Shown one piece after another: positions 26,377 through 34,415 of a stretch of DNA of 64,000 nucleotides. Location of the stretch: the NCBI GenBank assembly GCA_964635055.1, contig CAZWMT010000003.1, positions 62,001 through 126,000 of the forward strand. The letters are read 5' to 3'. The notes beneath the pieces were generated by a model. That model saw only the letters and a program-made list of their open reading frames with translations, was not told the origin of the DNA and made no database searches. The stretch is from JAEUJM01 sp964635055 (GTDB lineage: Bacteria > Actinomycetota > Acidimicrobiia > Acidimicrobiales > DATDAH01). Numbering within the stretch: position 1 is the stretch's first letter; each line of letters opens with the position of its first letter. Both the position numbers and the translations under genes were made by a program.

Positions 26377-27765
26377 ATGAGCCGGGTCGTGGTCGTCGGC
26401 GGGGGCATCACCGGGCTGGTCGCGGCCTACGAGCTGGGCAAGGCACGGGACGTCGAGGTGGTGCTGCTGGAGGCGACCGGCCGGCTGGGCGGCAAGATCG
26501 AGACGCTTCCGTTCGCCGGTCTACCGCTCGAGACGGGCCCCGACACCTTCCTGGCCCGGGTGCCGTGGGCGGTCGACCTGTGCCGCGAGCTGGGCCTGTT
26601 CGACGAGCTCGTCAGCCCGGCCGAGACGTCGGCGTACCTGTGGGTGCGGGGCGCGCTGCGGCGGCTGCCCGCCGCCCACGTGCTGGGCGTGCCCACCGAC
26701 TTCGACCAACTGGCCGCCTCGGGGCTGGTGTCCGACGAGGGCGTGGCCATCGCCCGCCGCGACCTCGACCACCCCGCCGACGAGCCCGGGCACCTTCCCG
26801 ACGGCGACGTGTCGGTCGGAGAGCTGATCCGCAGCCGGATGGGCGACGAGGTGCTCGAGCGCATCGTCGACCCGCTGATCGGCGGCATCAACGCGGGCGA
26901 CTCCGATCGCCTCAGCGTCGAGGCCTCCGCTCCGCAGATCGCCGCCGCCGCCCGTCGCAACGCCAGCCTGGTCCGCGGGCTGCTGGCCATGCGGGCCGAG
27001 GCCCCACCCGACCCCGGCACGCCGATGTTCTACACACTCCCCGGTGGCCTGGAGCGCCTCGTCGACCGCCTGGTGGCCGCCACCACGGCCGAGGTGCGGC
27101 TCGACACCACCGCCGGCGCCCTGACACGAGCAGCGGGCGGTGGCTACGTGGTCGGCACCGACGCCGGCCCCCTCGAGACCGACGCCGTCGTGCTGGCCGG
27201 GCCCGCGGGCCTCAGTGCCCGCCTGGTCGCCGGCCTGGCTCCCGACGCCGCGGCCACGCTCGGCGCCATCGACTACTCCTCGGTGGCGCTGGTGACGTTC
27301 GCGGTGCCCGCCGACGCCGTCACCCGGCCGCTCGACGCCAGCGGCTACCTGGTCCCCCGCACCGAGGGCTGTCTCATCACCGCCTGCACCTGGTCGTCCA
27401 GCAAGTGGGCCCACCTGGCCTCGCCCGGGCAGGTGATCCTGCGGGCGTCGGCCGGCCGCTACGGCGACGAGCGCATCGCCGACCTGGACGACGACGAGTT
27501 GGTCGGTGCGGTGCTCGCCGACCTGGGCACCACCATGGGCCTCGACGCCACTCCCACCGCGGTGCGGGTGAAGCGGTGGAACGGCGCCTTCCCGCAGTAC
27601 CTGCCCGGCCACCTCCAGCGGGTCACCGAGGTCGAGGCCGCCCTCGCCGCCGATGCCCCCGGGGTCCTGGTGGCCGGCGCCGCCCAACGGGGCGTGGGCA
27701 TCCCCGCGTGCATCAACCAGGGCCGCCGAGCGGCCACCGCGGCGCTCGCCCACTTCACTGCCTGA
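26377..27765 (+). CDS. hemY: Coproporphyrinogen III/protoporphyrinogen oxidase (HemY/CgoX type)
   Basis: 462 residues. The FAD motif VVVGGGITGLVAAYELG is at 4-20, LLEATGRLGGKIET follows, and the C-terminal FAD segment reads VLVAGAAQRGVGIPACINQGR. It oxidises the porphyrinogen to the porphyrin with O2. In the actinobacterial pathway this is coproporphyrinogen to coproporphyrin before iron insertion. hemQ (chdC), the last gene of that pathway, is not in the window. Confidence 0.93.
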   Translation: MSRVVVVGGGITGLVAAYELGKARDVEVVLLEATGRLGGKIETLPFAGLPLETGPDTFLARVPWAVDLCRELGLFDELVSPAETSAYLWVRGALRRLPAAHVLGVPTDFDQLAASGLVSDEGVAIARRDLDHPADEPGHLPDGDVSVGELIRSRMGDEVLERIVDPLIGGINAGDSDRLSVEASAPQIAAAARRNASLVRGLLAMRAEAPPDPGTPMFYTLPGGLERLVDRLVAATTAEVRLDTTAGALTRAAGGGYVVGTDAGPLETDAVVLAGPAGLSARLVAGLAPDAAATLGAIDYSSVALVTFAVPADAVTRPLDASGYLVPRTEGCLITACTWSSSKWAHLASPGQVILRASAGRYGDERIADLDDDELVGAVLADLGTTMGLDATPTAVRVKRWNGAFPQYLPGHLQRVTEVEAALAADAPGVLVAGAAQRGVGIPACINQGRRAATAALAHFTA

Positions 27766-27867
27766 CCGAGCTGACCCCCACGAAGCGTTCTGGTGTCGAC
27801 GTCACCATCGTCCCACTGTCCCCGGGCGACTGGCCTGCGGGGCGATTGACGACGATGATCGGGCGCC

Positions 27868-29466
27868 TTGAACGAGCCCTCCACCGATGCCGAGGCGGCC
27901 GACGCCGACACCACGCCGCCGCCCCCGAAGCCGTCGCGGGGCGCCAAGGCCCTGCTCGCCGTCAAGTGCGTCGGGACCGGGCTGGTGATCGCCGCCTCGG
28001 TGCCGCCGTGGGGATGGTGGCCGCTGGCCTTCGTGGGCATCGCCCTGCTCGACCGGCTGATCGCCGACCAGCCCGCGAAGGCCCGGTTCCGGCGCACGTG
28101 GCTGGTCTGCGCGGCGTGGCTGTACCCGTCGATGCTGTGGATGGCCGATCTCACGCTGCCCGGCTACCTGATCGCGTGCGGTACCTACGCGGCGTACTTC
28201 GGCGTAGCGGTGGCCGCGTGCCCGCCGTCGCGGTGGCGGTGGCTGGCGCTGCCCGGCGCGTTCGTGCTGGCCGAGTGGTCCCGCTGGTCGTTCCCGTTCG
28301 GCGGGGTGCCGCTGTCCACCCTGGCCATGAGCCAGGCCGCCGCCCCCCTGGCCTTCACCGTGCGTCTCGCGGGAAGCCTGGTGCTGGTGGCGCTGGTGGT
28401 CGCCGGCGGTGTCGCCCTGTCGGCGCTCTCCGAGCGGGCCCCGGTGCACGCCGGCCTGGCCCTCGGCGTCATCGCCCTCGTGGCCCTGGCGGCGACGGTC
28501 GCGCCCCGGGCCCACGACACCGGCACCCTGCGGGTCGCGGTCGTACAGGGGGGCGGCCCCCAGCGCACCCGGGCCAGCGACACCGATCCCCGCGACGTGT
28601 TCGAGCGGCACCTGCGCGCCAGCCAGGACGTCGACACACCGGTGGACCTGGTGCTGTGGCCCGAGAACGTGGTGAACGTGGAGGGCAGCCTCAGCGTGCA
28701 CCCCGAGGGTGACGAGCTGGCCGATCTGGCCCGCCGCCTCGACACCACACTGATCGTGGGCGTGGTGGAAGGTGCCGATGATCACTTCCTGAACGCGGCG
28801 GTGGTCTACGCACCGAACGGCACCGTCGTCGACCGGTACGACAAGGTGAAGCGGGTGCCCTTCGGCGAGTACGTGCCGTTCCGCAGCCTGCTCGAGCGCT
28901 TCAACAGCGAGTTGCCCGGCCGTGACGCGCTGGCCGGCGACCAGCCCGCGATCGTCCAGACGCCGGCCGGCCGCTTCGGTGTGGTGATCTCGTGGGAGGT
29001 CTTCTTCGGCACCCGGGCGCGCGACGCCATCAGCCATGACGGCTCGGTGCTGCTCAACCCCACGAACGGCTCGTCCTACTGGCTCACCCAGGTGCAGAGC
29101 CAGCAGGTGGCGTCGTCGCGCCTGCGGGCGCTCGAGACCGACCGGTGGGTGCTGCAGGCGGCGCCGACGGGGTTCAGCGCCATCGTCACCCCGGGCGGGC
29201 ACGTGGTCGACCGCACGAGCATCAGCGAACGACAGGTGCTGCAGCACAGCATCGCCACCCGCGCGGGCCACACCATCGCCACCAGGGTGGGCGACCTCCC
29301 CATGCTGCTGCTGGCCGCTGGCCTGATGATCGCCGCCCAGGTCCTCTCCCGTAGGGGCGCCAGCGCTCAGCGGTCACTCCCGCTCGGTAGCGCCGCGTTC
29401 GTCGCCGCCCTCAGCACGAGGAGATGCCGCCGCTGCGGTCTCCCGAGCACGGAACCGCCGCAGTAG
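27868..29466 (+). CDS. lnt: Apolipoprotein N-acyltransferase-like protein with Ser at the nucleophile site
   Basis: 532 residues from TTG 27868. About seven or eight membrane spans precede a nitrilase-fold domain. Catalytic Glu266 (LWPEN) and Lys326 (RYDKVKRVPFGEYVPF) are present. The nucleophile Cys of the family (ICYE in E. coli) is replaced by Ser375 in VVISWEVFF. Otherwise the domain is intact: LLNPTNGSSYW and LRALETDRWVLQAAPTGFS. The usual enzyme acylates the N-terminal Cys of lipoproteins, several of which are encoded here. Serine may work as nucleophile or the protein may have a changed role. The tail STRRCRRCG is an odd basic, Cys-rich end. Confidence 0.82.
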   Translation: MNEPSTDAEAADADTTPPPPKPSRGAKALLAVKCVGTGLVIAASVPPWGWWPLAFVGIALLDRLIADQPAKARFRRTWLVCAAWLYPSMLWMADLTLPGYLIACGTYAAYFGVAVAACPPSRWRWLALPGAFVLAEWSRWSFPFGGVPLSTLAMSQAAAPLAFTVRLAGSLVLVALVVAGGVALSALSERAPVHAGLALGVIALVALAATVAPRAHDTGTLRVAVVQGGGPQRTRASDTDPRDVFERHLRASQDVDTPVDLVLWPENVVNVEGSLSVHPEGDELADLARRLDTTLIVGVVEGADDHFLNAAVVYAPNGTVVDRYDKVKRVPFGEYVPFRSLLERFNSELPGRDALAGDQPAIVQTPAGRFGVVISWEVFFGTRARDAISHDGSVLLNPTNGSSYWLTQVQSQQVASSRLRALETDRWVLQAAPTGFSAIVTPGGHVVDRTSISERQVLQHSIATRAGHTIATRVGDLPMLLLAAGLMIAAQVLSRRGASAQRSLPLGSAAFVAALSTRRCRRCGLPSTEPPQ

Positions 29467-29476
29467 CGTCGCCGCC

Positions 29477-30283
29477 GTGATCGAGCTCATCGCCGGCGAG
29501 GCCCGGGCCAGCATCGACGCCGAGGCGGGAGGGCGGCTCGCTCAGCTGACGGTCGACGGGCTCGACCTGCTGGTCGAGCGGCGCGAGTCGCCCACGCAGT
29601 GGGGGTGCTTCCCGATGGCGCCATGGGCGGGGCGGATCCGCCACGGCGCGTTCTCGTGGGAGGGCATCGACTACGAGTTGCCGGTCAACAAGCCCCCGCA
29701 CGCCATCCACGGGGTCACCTACGACCGCCCGTGGGACGTCACCGCCCGCACCGACACCACCGCCGACCTGCGCATCGACCTCGACGAGCGCTGGCCGCTC
29801 GGCGGCTTCGTCACCCAGTCGTTCGTGATCGCCCACGATCGCCTGCACCTGCGCATGGAGGTGCACGCCGGCGACCGGACGATGCCCGCCAGTTGCGGCT
29901 GGCACCCCTGGTGGAACCGTCGGCTCGACCGTGGCGGCCCGGTCGAGTTGGACTTCGAAGCGGGGATGATGTGGGTGAAGGACGACGAGGGCATCCCGTC
30001 GGGCGCCCTGGTCACACCCACGCCGGGGCCGTGGGACGACTGCTTCACCGACATGGTGCAGACGCCCGAACTGCGCTGGGCCGGCGCGCTCGAGGTGGAG
30101 ATCGAGTCGCACTGCACCGACTGGGTGATCTACACCGAGCCCGACCACGCCGTCTGCGTCGAGCCCCAGACCGGGCCGCCCGACGCGTTGAACCTCGAGC
30201 CGGCCCACGCCACGCCCGCCACCGACCGCTCACCCGGCCACCCCGTGATCGCCGAAGCCACCTTCAACTGGCGCAGGGTCTGA
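29477..30283 (+). CDS. Aldose 1-epimerase family protein
   Basis: 268 residues from a GTG start 10 bp after lnt. GalM-like beta-sandwich pattern: GCFPMAPWAGRIRHG (substrate Arg), PHAIHG (catalytic His), SCGWHPWW (second His) and EPQTGPPDALN (catalytic Glu). It interconverts alpha and beta sugar anomers; which sugar is not shown by the sequence. It probably shares a transcript with lnt. Confidence 0.88.
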   Translation: MIELIAGEARASIDAEAGGRLAQLTVDGLDLLVERRESPTQWGCFPMAPWAGRIRHGAFSWEGIDYELPVNKPPHAIHGVTYDRPWDVTARTDTTADLRIDLDERWPLGGFVTQSFVIAHDRLHLRMEVHAGDRTMPASCGWHPWWNRRLDRGGPVELDFEAGMMWVKDDEGIPSGALVTPTPGPWDDCFTDMVQTPELRWAGALEVEIESHCTDWVIYTEPDHAVCVEPQTGPPDALNLEPAHATPATDRSPGHPVIAEATFNWRRV

Positions 30284-30403
30284 CGCCTGTTCGACCGCTC
30301 TTCGGCTGACGCCTCATCGCACCGTCAAGGCTCGCTCGTCCCTCGCTCGCCGCTGGCCGTCCCGTGGGGTCGGGTGGGTGGGGCTCTCCCCACCCCCGTA
30401 CAC

Positions 30404-30419
30404 TTGACCGACCGGTCAA
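30404..30419. promoter_or_regulatory. Perfect 16-bp palindrome, TetR-type operator candidate
   Basis: TTGACCGACCGGTCAA is perfectly symmetric and lies 22 bp before the TTG start of the GT4 gene. Palindromes of the GACCGNCCGGTC kind are common TetR-family sites. TACACT just upstream (30399-30404) could be a -10 element. The rest of the 157-bp gap after the epimerase gene shows no gene. Confidence 0.6.
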
Positions 30420-30440
30420 CGCCTGGAAAGGCTTGCTCCC

Positions 30441-31784
30441 TTGGCTTCATCACCCCACACCGACGGTCCCCTGCGGATCGCCCTTCTCGCCTACCGCGGC
30501 AAGCCGCACTGCGGGGGCCAAGGGGTGTACGTCCGCCACCTCTCCAAGGCGCTCAACGACCTCGGCCACCACGTCGAGGTGCTGGGCGGGCCGCCCTACC
30601 CCGAGCTGGTCGACGAGGTGCCGCTGGTCGAGCTGCCCAGCCTGGAGATCTACAACGACCACTTCCCGATGCGCATGCCGGGTGTGTGGGAGCTGAAGGA
30701 CTGGACCGACTGGGCCGAGGTGCTCGCCTTCACCAGCGGCACCTTCCCCGAGCCGCTGGCGTTCAGCCTGCGCGCCTGGAAGCACCTGAAGGGCCGCACC
30801 GGCGACTTCGACCTGGTGCAGGACAACCAGAGCCTGGGCTACGGCCTGCTGGCCATCGAGCGCATGGGCATCCCGGTGGTCGGCACCATCCACCACCCCA
30901 TCACCGTCGACCGGGCCCTCGAGATGGAGCACGCCGAGACCGCCTACCAGCGCTTCGCCAAGAGCCGCTGGTACGCCTTCACCAAGATGCAGACCCGGGT
31001 GGCCAAGCGCCTCACCCGCATCATCACGGTGTCCGAGTCGTCCCGCGGCGACATCGCCCGCGACCACGGCGTCGACATCGACCGCCTGCACGTGGTTCCC
31101 GTGGGCGTCGACCCCGAGATCTTCAAGCCCGTGCCCACGGTCGAGCGGATCCCCGGTCGGCTGATCACCACCGCCAGCGCCGACGTCACCATGAAGGGCC
31201 TCGTCTACCTGCTCGAGGCGGTGGCCAAGCTGCGCACCGAGCGCGACGACATCGAGCTGATCGTCATCGGCAAGCCGAAGGAGGAGGGCCGCACCTCGCG
31301 CACCCTCGCCGAGCTGGGCCTCTCCGGCGCCGTCCGCTTCGTCAGCGGCGTGTCCGAGCAGCGCATCGTCGAGCTGTACTCCGAGGCCGAGCTGGCCGTG
31401 GTGCCCTCGCTGTACGAGGGCTTCTCGCTCCCCGCCATCGAGGCCATGTCGTGTGGCGTGCCGCTGGTGGCCACCACCGGCGGCGCCCTACCCGAGGTCG
31501 TGGGCGCCGACAACGACACGGCCCTGCTGGTGCCGCCCGGCGACTCCGACGCCCTCGCCGCCGCGCTCCGCCGCGGCCTCGACGACCCGGCCCTGCGCGA
31601 TCGCATCGGCGCCGCGGGCCGCCAGCGCATCATCGAGCGCTGGAGCTGGCAGGTCACCGCGGTCAAGACCGTCGAGCAGTACCGGGCCCGCCTCGCCGAG
31701 CCGACGATGGACACCGGCTTCGACGCCTCGACCGTGACCGCCAAGATCGCCGGCCTGCGGCGCCGCATCAGCACCGCCCGCTGA
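30441..31784 (+). CDS. GT4-family glycosyltransferase
   Basis: 447 residues from TTG 30441, with GGAAAGG about ten bases upstream. GT-B fold: the N-terminal half has the donor-loop motif PHCGGQGVYVRHLSKAL, and the C-terminal half has the retaining EX7E motif in EGFSLPAIEAMSCG. ITVSESSRGDIARDHGV and VPVGVDPEIFKP are GT4 marks. It is first in a three-gene cluster with a methyltransferase and a cyclase-fold protein. The acceptor is unknown; a lipid or polyprenol is possible from its partners (inference). Confidence 0.88.
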   Translation: MASSPHTDGPLRIALLAYRGKPHCGGQGVYVRHLSKALNDLGHHVEVLGGPPYPELVDEVPLVELPSLEIYNDHFPMRMPGVWELKDWTDWAEVLAFTSGTFPEPLAFSLRAWKHLKGRTGDFDLVQDNQSLGYGLLAIERMGIPVVGTIHHPITVDRALEMEHAETAYQRFAKSRWYAFTKMQTRVAKRLTRIITVSESSRGDIARDHGVDIDRLHVVPVGVDPEIFKPVPTVERIPGRLITTASADVTMKGLVYLLEAVAKLRTERDDIELIVIGKPKEEGRTSRTLAELGLSGAVRFVSGVSEQRIVELYSEAELAVVPSLYEGFSLPAIEAMSCGVPLVATTGGALPEVVGADNDTALLVPPGDSDALAAALRRGLDDPALRDRIGAAGRQRIIERWSWQVTAVKTVEQYRARLAEPTMDTGFDASTVTAKIAGLRRRISTAR

Positions 31785-31815
31785 TCGCGCAGATCCAGGA
31801 AACGGCCCATCACCC

Positions 31816-32643
31816 ATGTTGACCGTCGACTACGACCGCCTCGGCCTCGAGGCCGGCGACCTGCTGCTCGACATGGGCTGCGGCGCCGGCCGCCATGCCT
31901 TCGAGTCCTACCGGCGCGGCGCCCGGGTGATCGCCTTCGACTACTCGCACAGCGAGTTGGTCGACGTGCGGGGCATCTTCGGCGCCATGCAGCAGGCGGG
32001 TGAGGGCCCCACCCACGGTCTCGCCACCGGGGTCAACGGCGACGCCGTCCTGTTGCCCTTCCCCGACGACACGTTCGACCGCATCATCGCCAGCGAGGTG
32101 CTCGAGCACGTGCCCGACGACGAGGGGGCGCTCGCCGAGCTCATGCGCGTGTTGCGACCCGGCGGCATCATCGCCGCCACCATCCCGGCGTGGTTGCCCG
32201 AGCAGATCTGTTGGAAGCTCTCCGACGAGTACCACGCCCCCTTCGTGGTGGGCGGCCACGTGCGGATCTACACCGAGGACGAGCTGCGCGACAAGATGCG
32301 CGCCGCCGGCCTCGAACCGGGCGGCTCGCACCACGCCCACGCGCTGCACTCGCCCTACTGGTGGCTGAAGTGCGCGGTCGGCCCGACCAACGACGACAAC
32401 CCGCTGGTGAAGGCGTACCTGAAGCTGTTGACCTGGGACATCGTGAAAGGGCCCCTGGTGCTGCAGGTCGCCGAGAAGCTGCTGCAACCGCTCATCGGCA
32501 AGAGCCTGGTGATCTACGCCCGCAAACCCCTGCGCGCCGCCCCCCGGCGACCCGACCGAGTCGTCCCGACCGCCGCCTCCCCCTCGCACCCTGCCGACGA
32601 GCCCGCCCCCCACCCCGAAAGGCAGACTGTCGATGTCGCCTGA
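31816..32643 (+). CDS. SAM-dependent methyltransferase (class I)
   Basis: 275 residues. Motif I is LLLDMGCGAGRHAFESYRRG at 16-35, an acidic end of strand 2 follows in VIAFDYSHSEL, and DDTFDRIIASEVLEHVPDDE is the Methyltransf_11 pattern. The C-terminal 110 residues include YWWLKCAVG and a Pro-rich tail. It starts 31 bp after the GT4 gene and its end overlaps the next gene by 11 bp. The methyl acceptor is unknown. Confidence 0.86.
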   Translation: MLTVDYDRLGLEAGDLLLDMGCGAGRHAFESYRRGARVIAFDYSHSELVDVRGIFGAMQQAGEGPTHGLATGVNGDAVLLPFPDDTFDRIIASEVLEHVPDDEGALAELMRVLRPGGIIAATIPAWLPEQICWKLSDEYHAPFVVGGHVRIYTEDELRDKMRAAGLEPGGSHHAHALHSPYWWLKCAVGPTNDDNPLVKAYLKLLTWDIVKGPLVLQVAEKLLQPLIGKSLVIYARKPLRAAPRRPDRVVPTAASPSHPADEPAPHPERQTVDVA

Positions 32644-33691
32644 GCTCCGCCTCCCCGAGGTGCCCAACCTCGTGACCGCCGACGAGATGCTGGCCACGGC
32701 CGCGTCCATCGTCGAGTGGCAGCTGCCGTCCGGCATGATCCCCTGGTTCCCCGGCGGTCACGCCGACGTGTGGAACCACGTCGAGGCGGCCATGGCCCTC
32801 GACCTGTGCGGGTTCACCGACGAGGCCCTGCGGGCCTACGACTGGCTGGTCGGCCTCCAGCGCCCCGACGGCGCCTGGCACCAGTACTACCTGGCCGACG
32901 GCATCGAGCAGGACAAGCTCGACGCCAACACCTGTGCCTACGTGGCCGCCGGGGTGTGGCACCACTACCTGCTCACCCGCGACCTCGGGTTCCTCGACGC
33001 CACGTGGTCGATGGTCGAGCCCGCCATCGACTTCGTCCTCGACCTGCAGACCCCCCGCGGCGAGATCCTCTGGGCCCGTCACGCCGACGGCACACCGTGG
33101 TCGTTCGCCCTCCTCACGGGCTCGTCGAGCATCTGCCACAGCCTGCGCTGCGCCATCGCCATCGCCGAGGAGCTCGGCCACGAGCGGCCCGACTGGGAGC
33201 TCAGCGTGGCCCGCCTGGCCCGCGTGATCGCCACCCAGCCCGACGCCTTCGCCCCCAAGCACCGGTGGGCCATGGACTGGTACTACCCGGTGCTGGCCGG
33301 TGTCCTGACCGGCGACGCCGGCCGGAGCCACCTGGCCGAACGCCTACCCACCTTCCTGCTCGAGGACCGCGGCATCCGCTGCGTGTCCGACCGCCCGTGG
33401 GTCACCGCGGCCGAGACCTGCGAATGCCTCATCGCCCACCTGGCCGTGGGTGAGCGCGACATCGCCACCGAGCTGTTCGCCTTGGCCCAGGCCCACCGCA
33501 CCGACGACGGCCGCTACTGGACCGGCATCGTGTACCCCGAGGAGCTCACCTTCCCCGGCGACGAGCAGTCCACCTACACGTCGGCCTCGGTCATCCTGGC
33601 CGCCGACGCCCTGGCCGGCGCCACCGCGGGGTCGAAGCTGTTCGTCGACCACGACGCCGTGTTGCCCCCGCTGCTCCCCCTCGACGACTGA
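32633..33691 (+). CDS. Prenyltransferase/squalene-cyclase-fold (alpha/alpha barrel) protein
   Basis: 352 residues. It has repeated helix-turn units with squalene-cyclase-like motifs (DWLVGLQRPDGAWHQYYLADG, FVLDLQTPRGEILWARHADG). No DXDD or QW-rich array of true triterpene cyclases is evident, so activity is uncertain. Many Trp, Tyr and His line the putative cavity. The 11-bp overlap with the methyltransferase shows tight coupling. It may bind or process a prenyl or glycan substrate of the GT4 partner. Confidence 0.7.
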   Translation: MSPELRLPEVPNLVTADEMLATAASIVEWQLPSGMIPWFPGGHADVWNHVEAAMALDLCGFTDEALRAYDWLVGLQRPDGAWHQYYLADGIEQDKLDANTCAYVAAGVWHHYLLTRDLGFLDATWSMVEPAIDFVLDLQTPRGEILWARHADGTPWSFALLTGSSSICHSLRCAIAIAEELGHERPDWELSVARLARVIATQPDAFAPKHRWAMDWYYPVLAGVLTGDAGRSHLAERLPTFLLEDRGIRCVSDRPWVTAAETCECLIAHLAVGERDIATELFALAQAHRTDDGRYWTGIVYPEELTFPGDEQSTYTSASVILAADALAGATAGSKLFVDHDAVLPPLLPLDD

Positions 33692-33715
33692 CGGGGTTCT
33701 CAACACCAGGAATTC

Positions 33716-33754
33716 CTTGGTGAGAAACCACACCCCAGGTGGTTTCTCACCAAG
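33716..33754. repeat. Perfect palindrome, second copy of the element at 2443
   Basis: Perfect 16-bp arms CTTGGTGAGAAACCAC and GTGGTTTCTCACCAAG with loop ACCCCAG, between the convergent genes ending at 33691 and 33766. It can act as a two-way terminator. It shares order and spacing of AACCAC, CCCAGGTGGT and CACCAAGA with the copy inside the flippase-GT2 gene. Confidence 0.85.
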
Positions 33755-33765
33755 ATCTGCGGCCC

Positions 33766-34395
33766 TCACGCGGGTCGGGCAAGGACCCGCAGGCTGCCGG
33801 TGGCACTGACGTCCACGAAGCCGTCGGCGAGGGCCCGCAGGTAGATCTCGTAGGGCGGGCGGCCGCCGTCGGCCGGGTCGGGGAACACGTCGTGGATGGC
33901 CAGGGTGCCGCCGGGCGCGACGTGGGGTGTCCAGCCCTCGTAGTCGCGGTGGGCGGGCTCGGCGCCGTGGCCGCCGTCGATGAACAGGAACGCCAGCGGC
34001 GTCGACCAGTGACGACACACCGTGGCCGACTCGCCCACCAGCGCCACCACCGACGCCTCGAGGCCCGCCTGCTGCACCGTGCGCCGGAACACCGGCAGCG
34101 TGTCCATCAGCCCCGTCTCGGCATCGAAAAGGTCGGACTCGTGATGCTCCCACCCCGCCTGGTTCTCCTCGGACCCGCGGTGGTGGTCCAACGAGAACAG
34201 CACCGTGCCCGCTTCCTGAGCGGCGGCGCCCAGGTAGACGGCCGACTTGCCGCAGTACGCGCCGATCTCGAGGAACGGTGCACCGGCGGCGGGGCCCTTC
34301 CCTGCCGCCAGTGCCGCGTCGTGCAGCGCCAGGCCCTCGTCGGGCGGCATGAAGCCCCGAGCGGCGAGCGCCCGTGCGATCAGTTCGTCGTCCAC
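33766..34395 (-). CDS. SAM-dependent methyltransferase, Methyltransf_24/TylF-like
   Basis: 209 residues from a GTG start. PFLEIGAYCGKSAVYLG is motif I. SLDHHRGSEENQAGW follows strand 2, and LAFLFIDGGHGAEPAHRDYEGW is the typical D-G-x-H metal-site region of this O-methyltransferase-like group. It is convergent with the GT4 cluster and is probably part of the same functional group. It diverges from the KimA-like permease by 20 bp. Confidence 0.82.
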   Translation of the reverse strand: MDDELIARALAARGFMPPDEGLALHDAALAAGKGPAAGAPFLEIGAYCGKSAVYLGAAAQEAGTVLFSLDHHRGSEENQAGWEHHESDLFDAETGLMDTLPVFRRTVQQAGLEASVVALVGESATVCRHWSTPLAFLFIDGGHGAEPAHRDYEGWTPHVAPGGTLAIHDVFPDPADGGRPPYEIYLRALADGFVDVSATGSLRVLARPA

Positions 34396-34415
34396 CGTCC
34401 TAACCTACGGCGGCA

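Noticed and set aside
34396..34410. Further DtxR site (minus strand TAGGTTAGG) between methyltransferase and permease
   Set aside because: Only one half of the operator matches; the other half is lost and no iron gene is adjacent.
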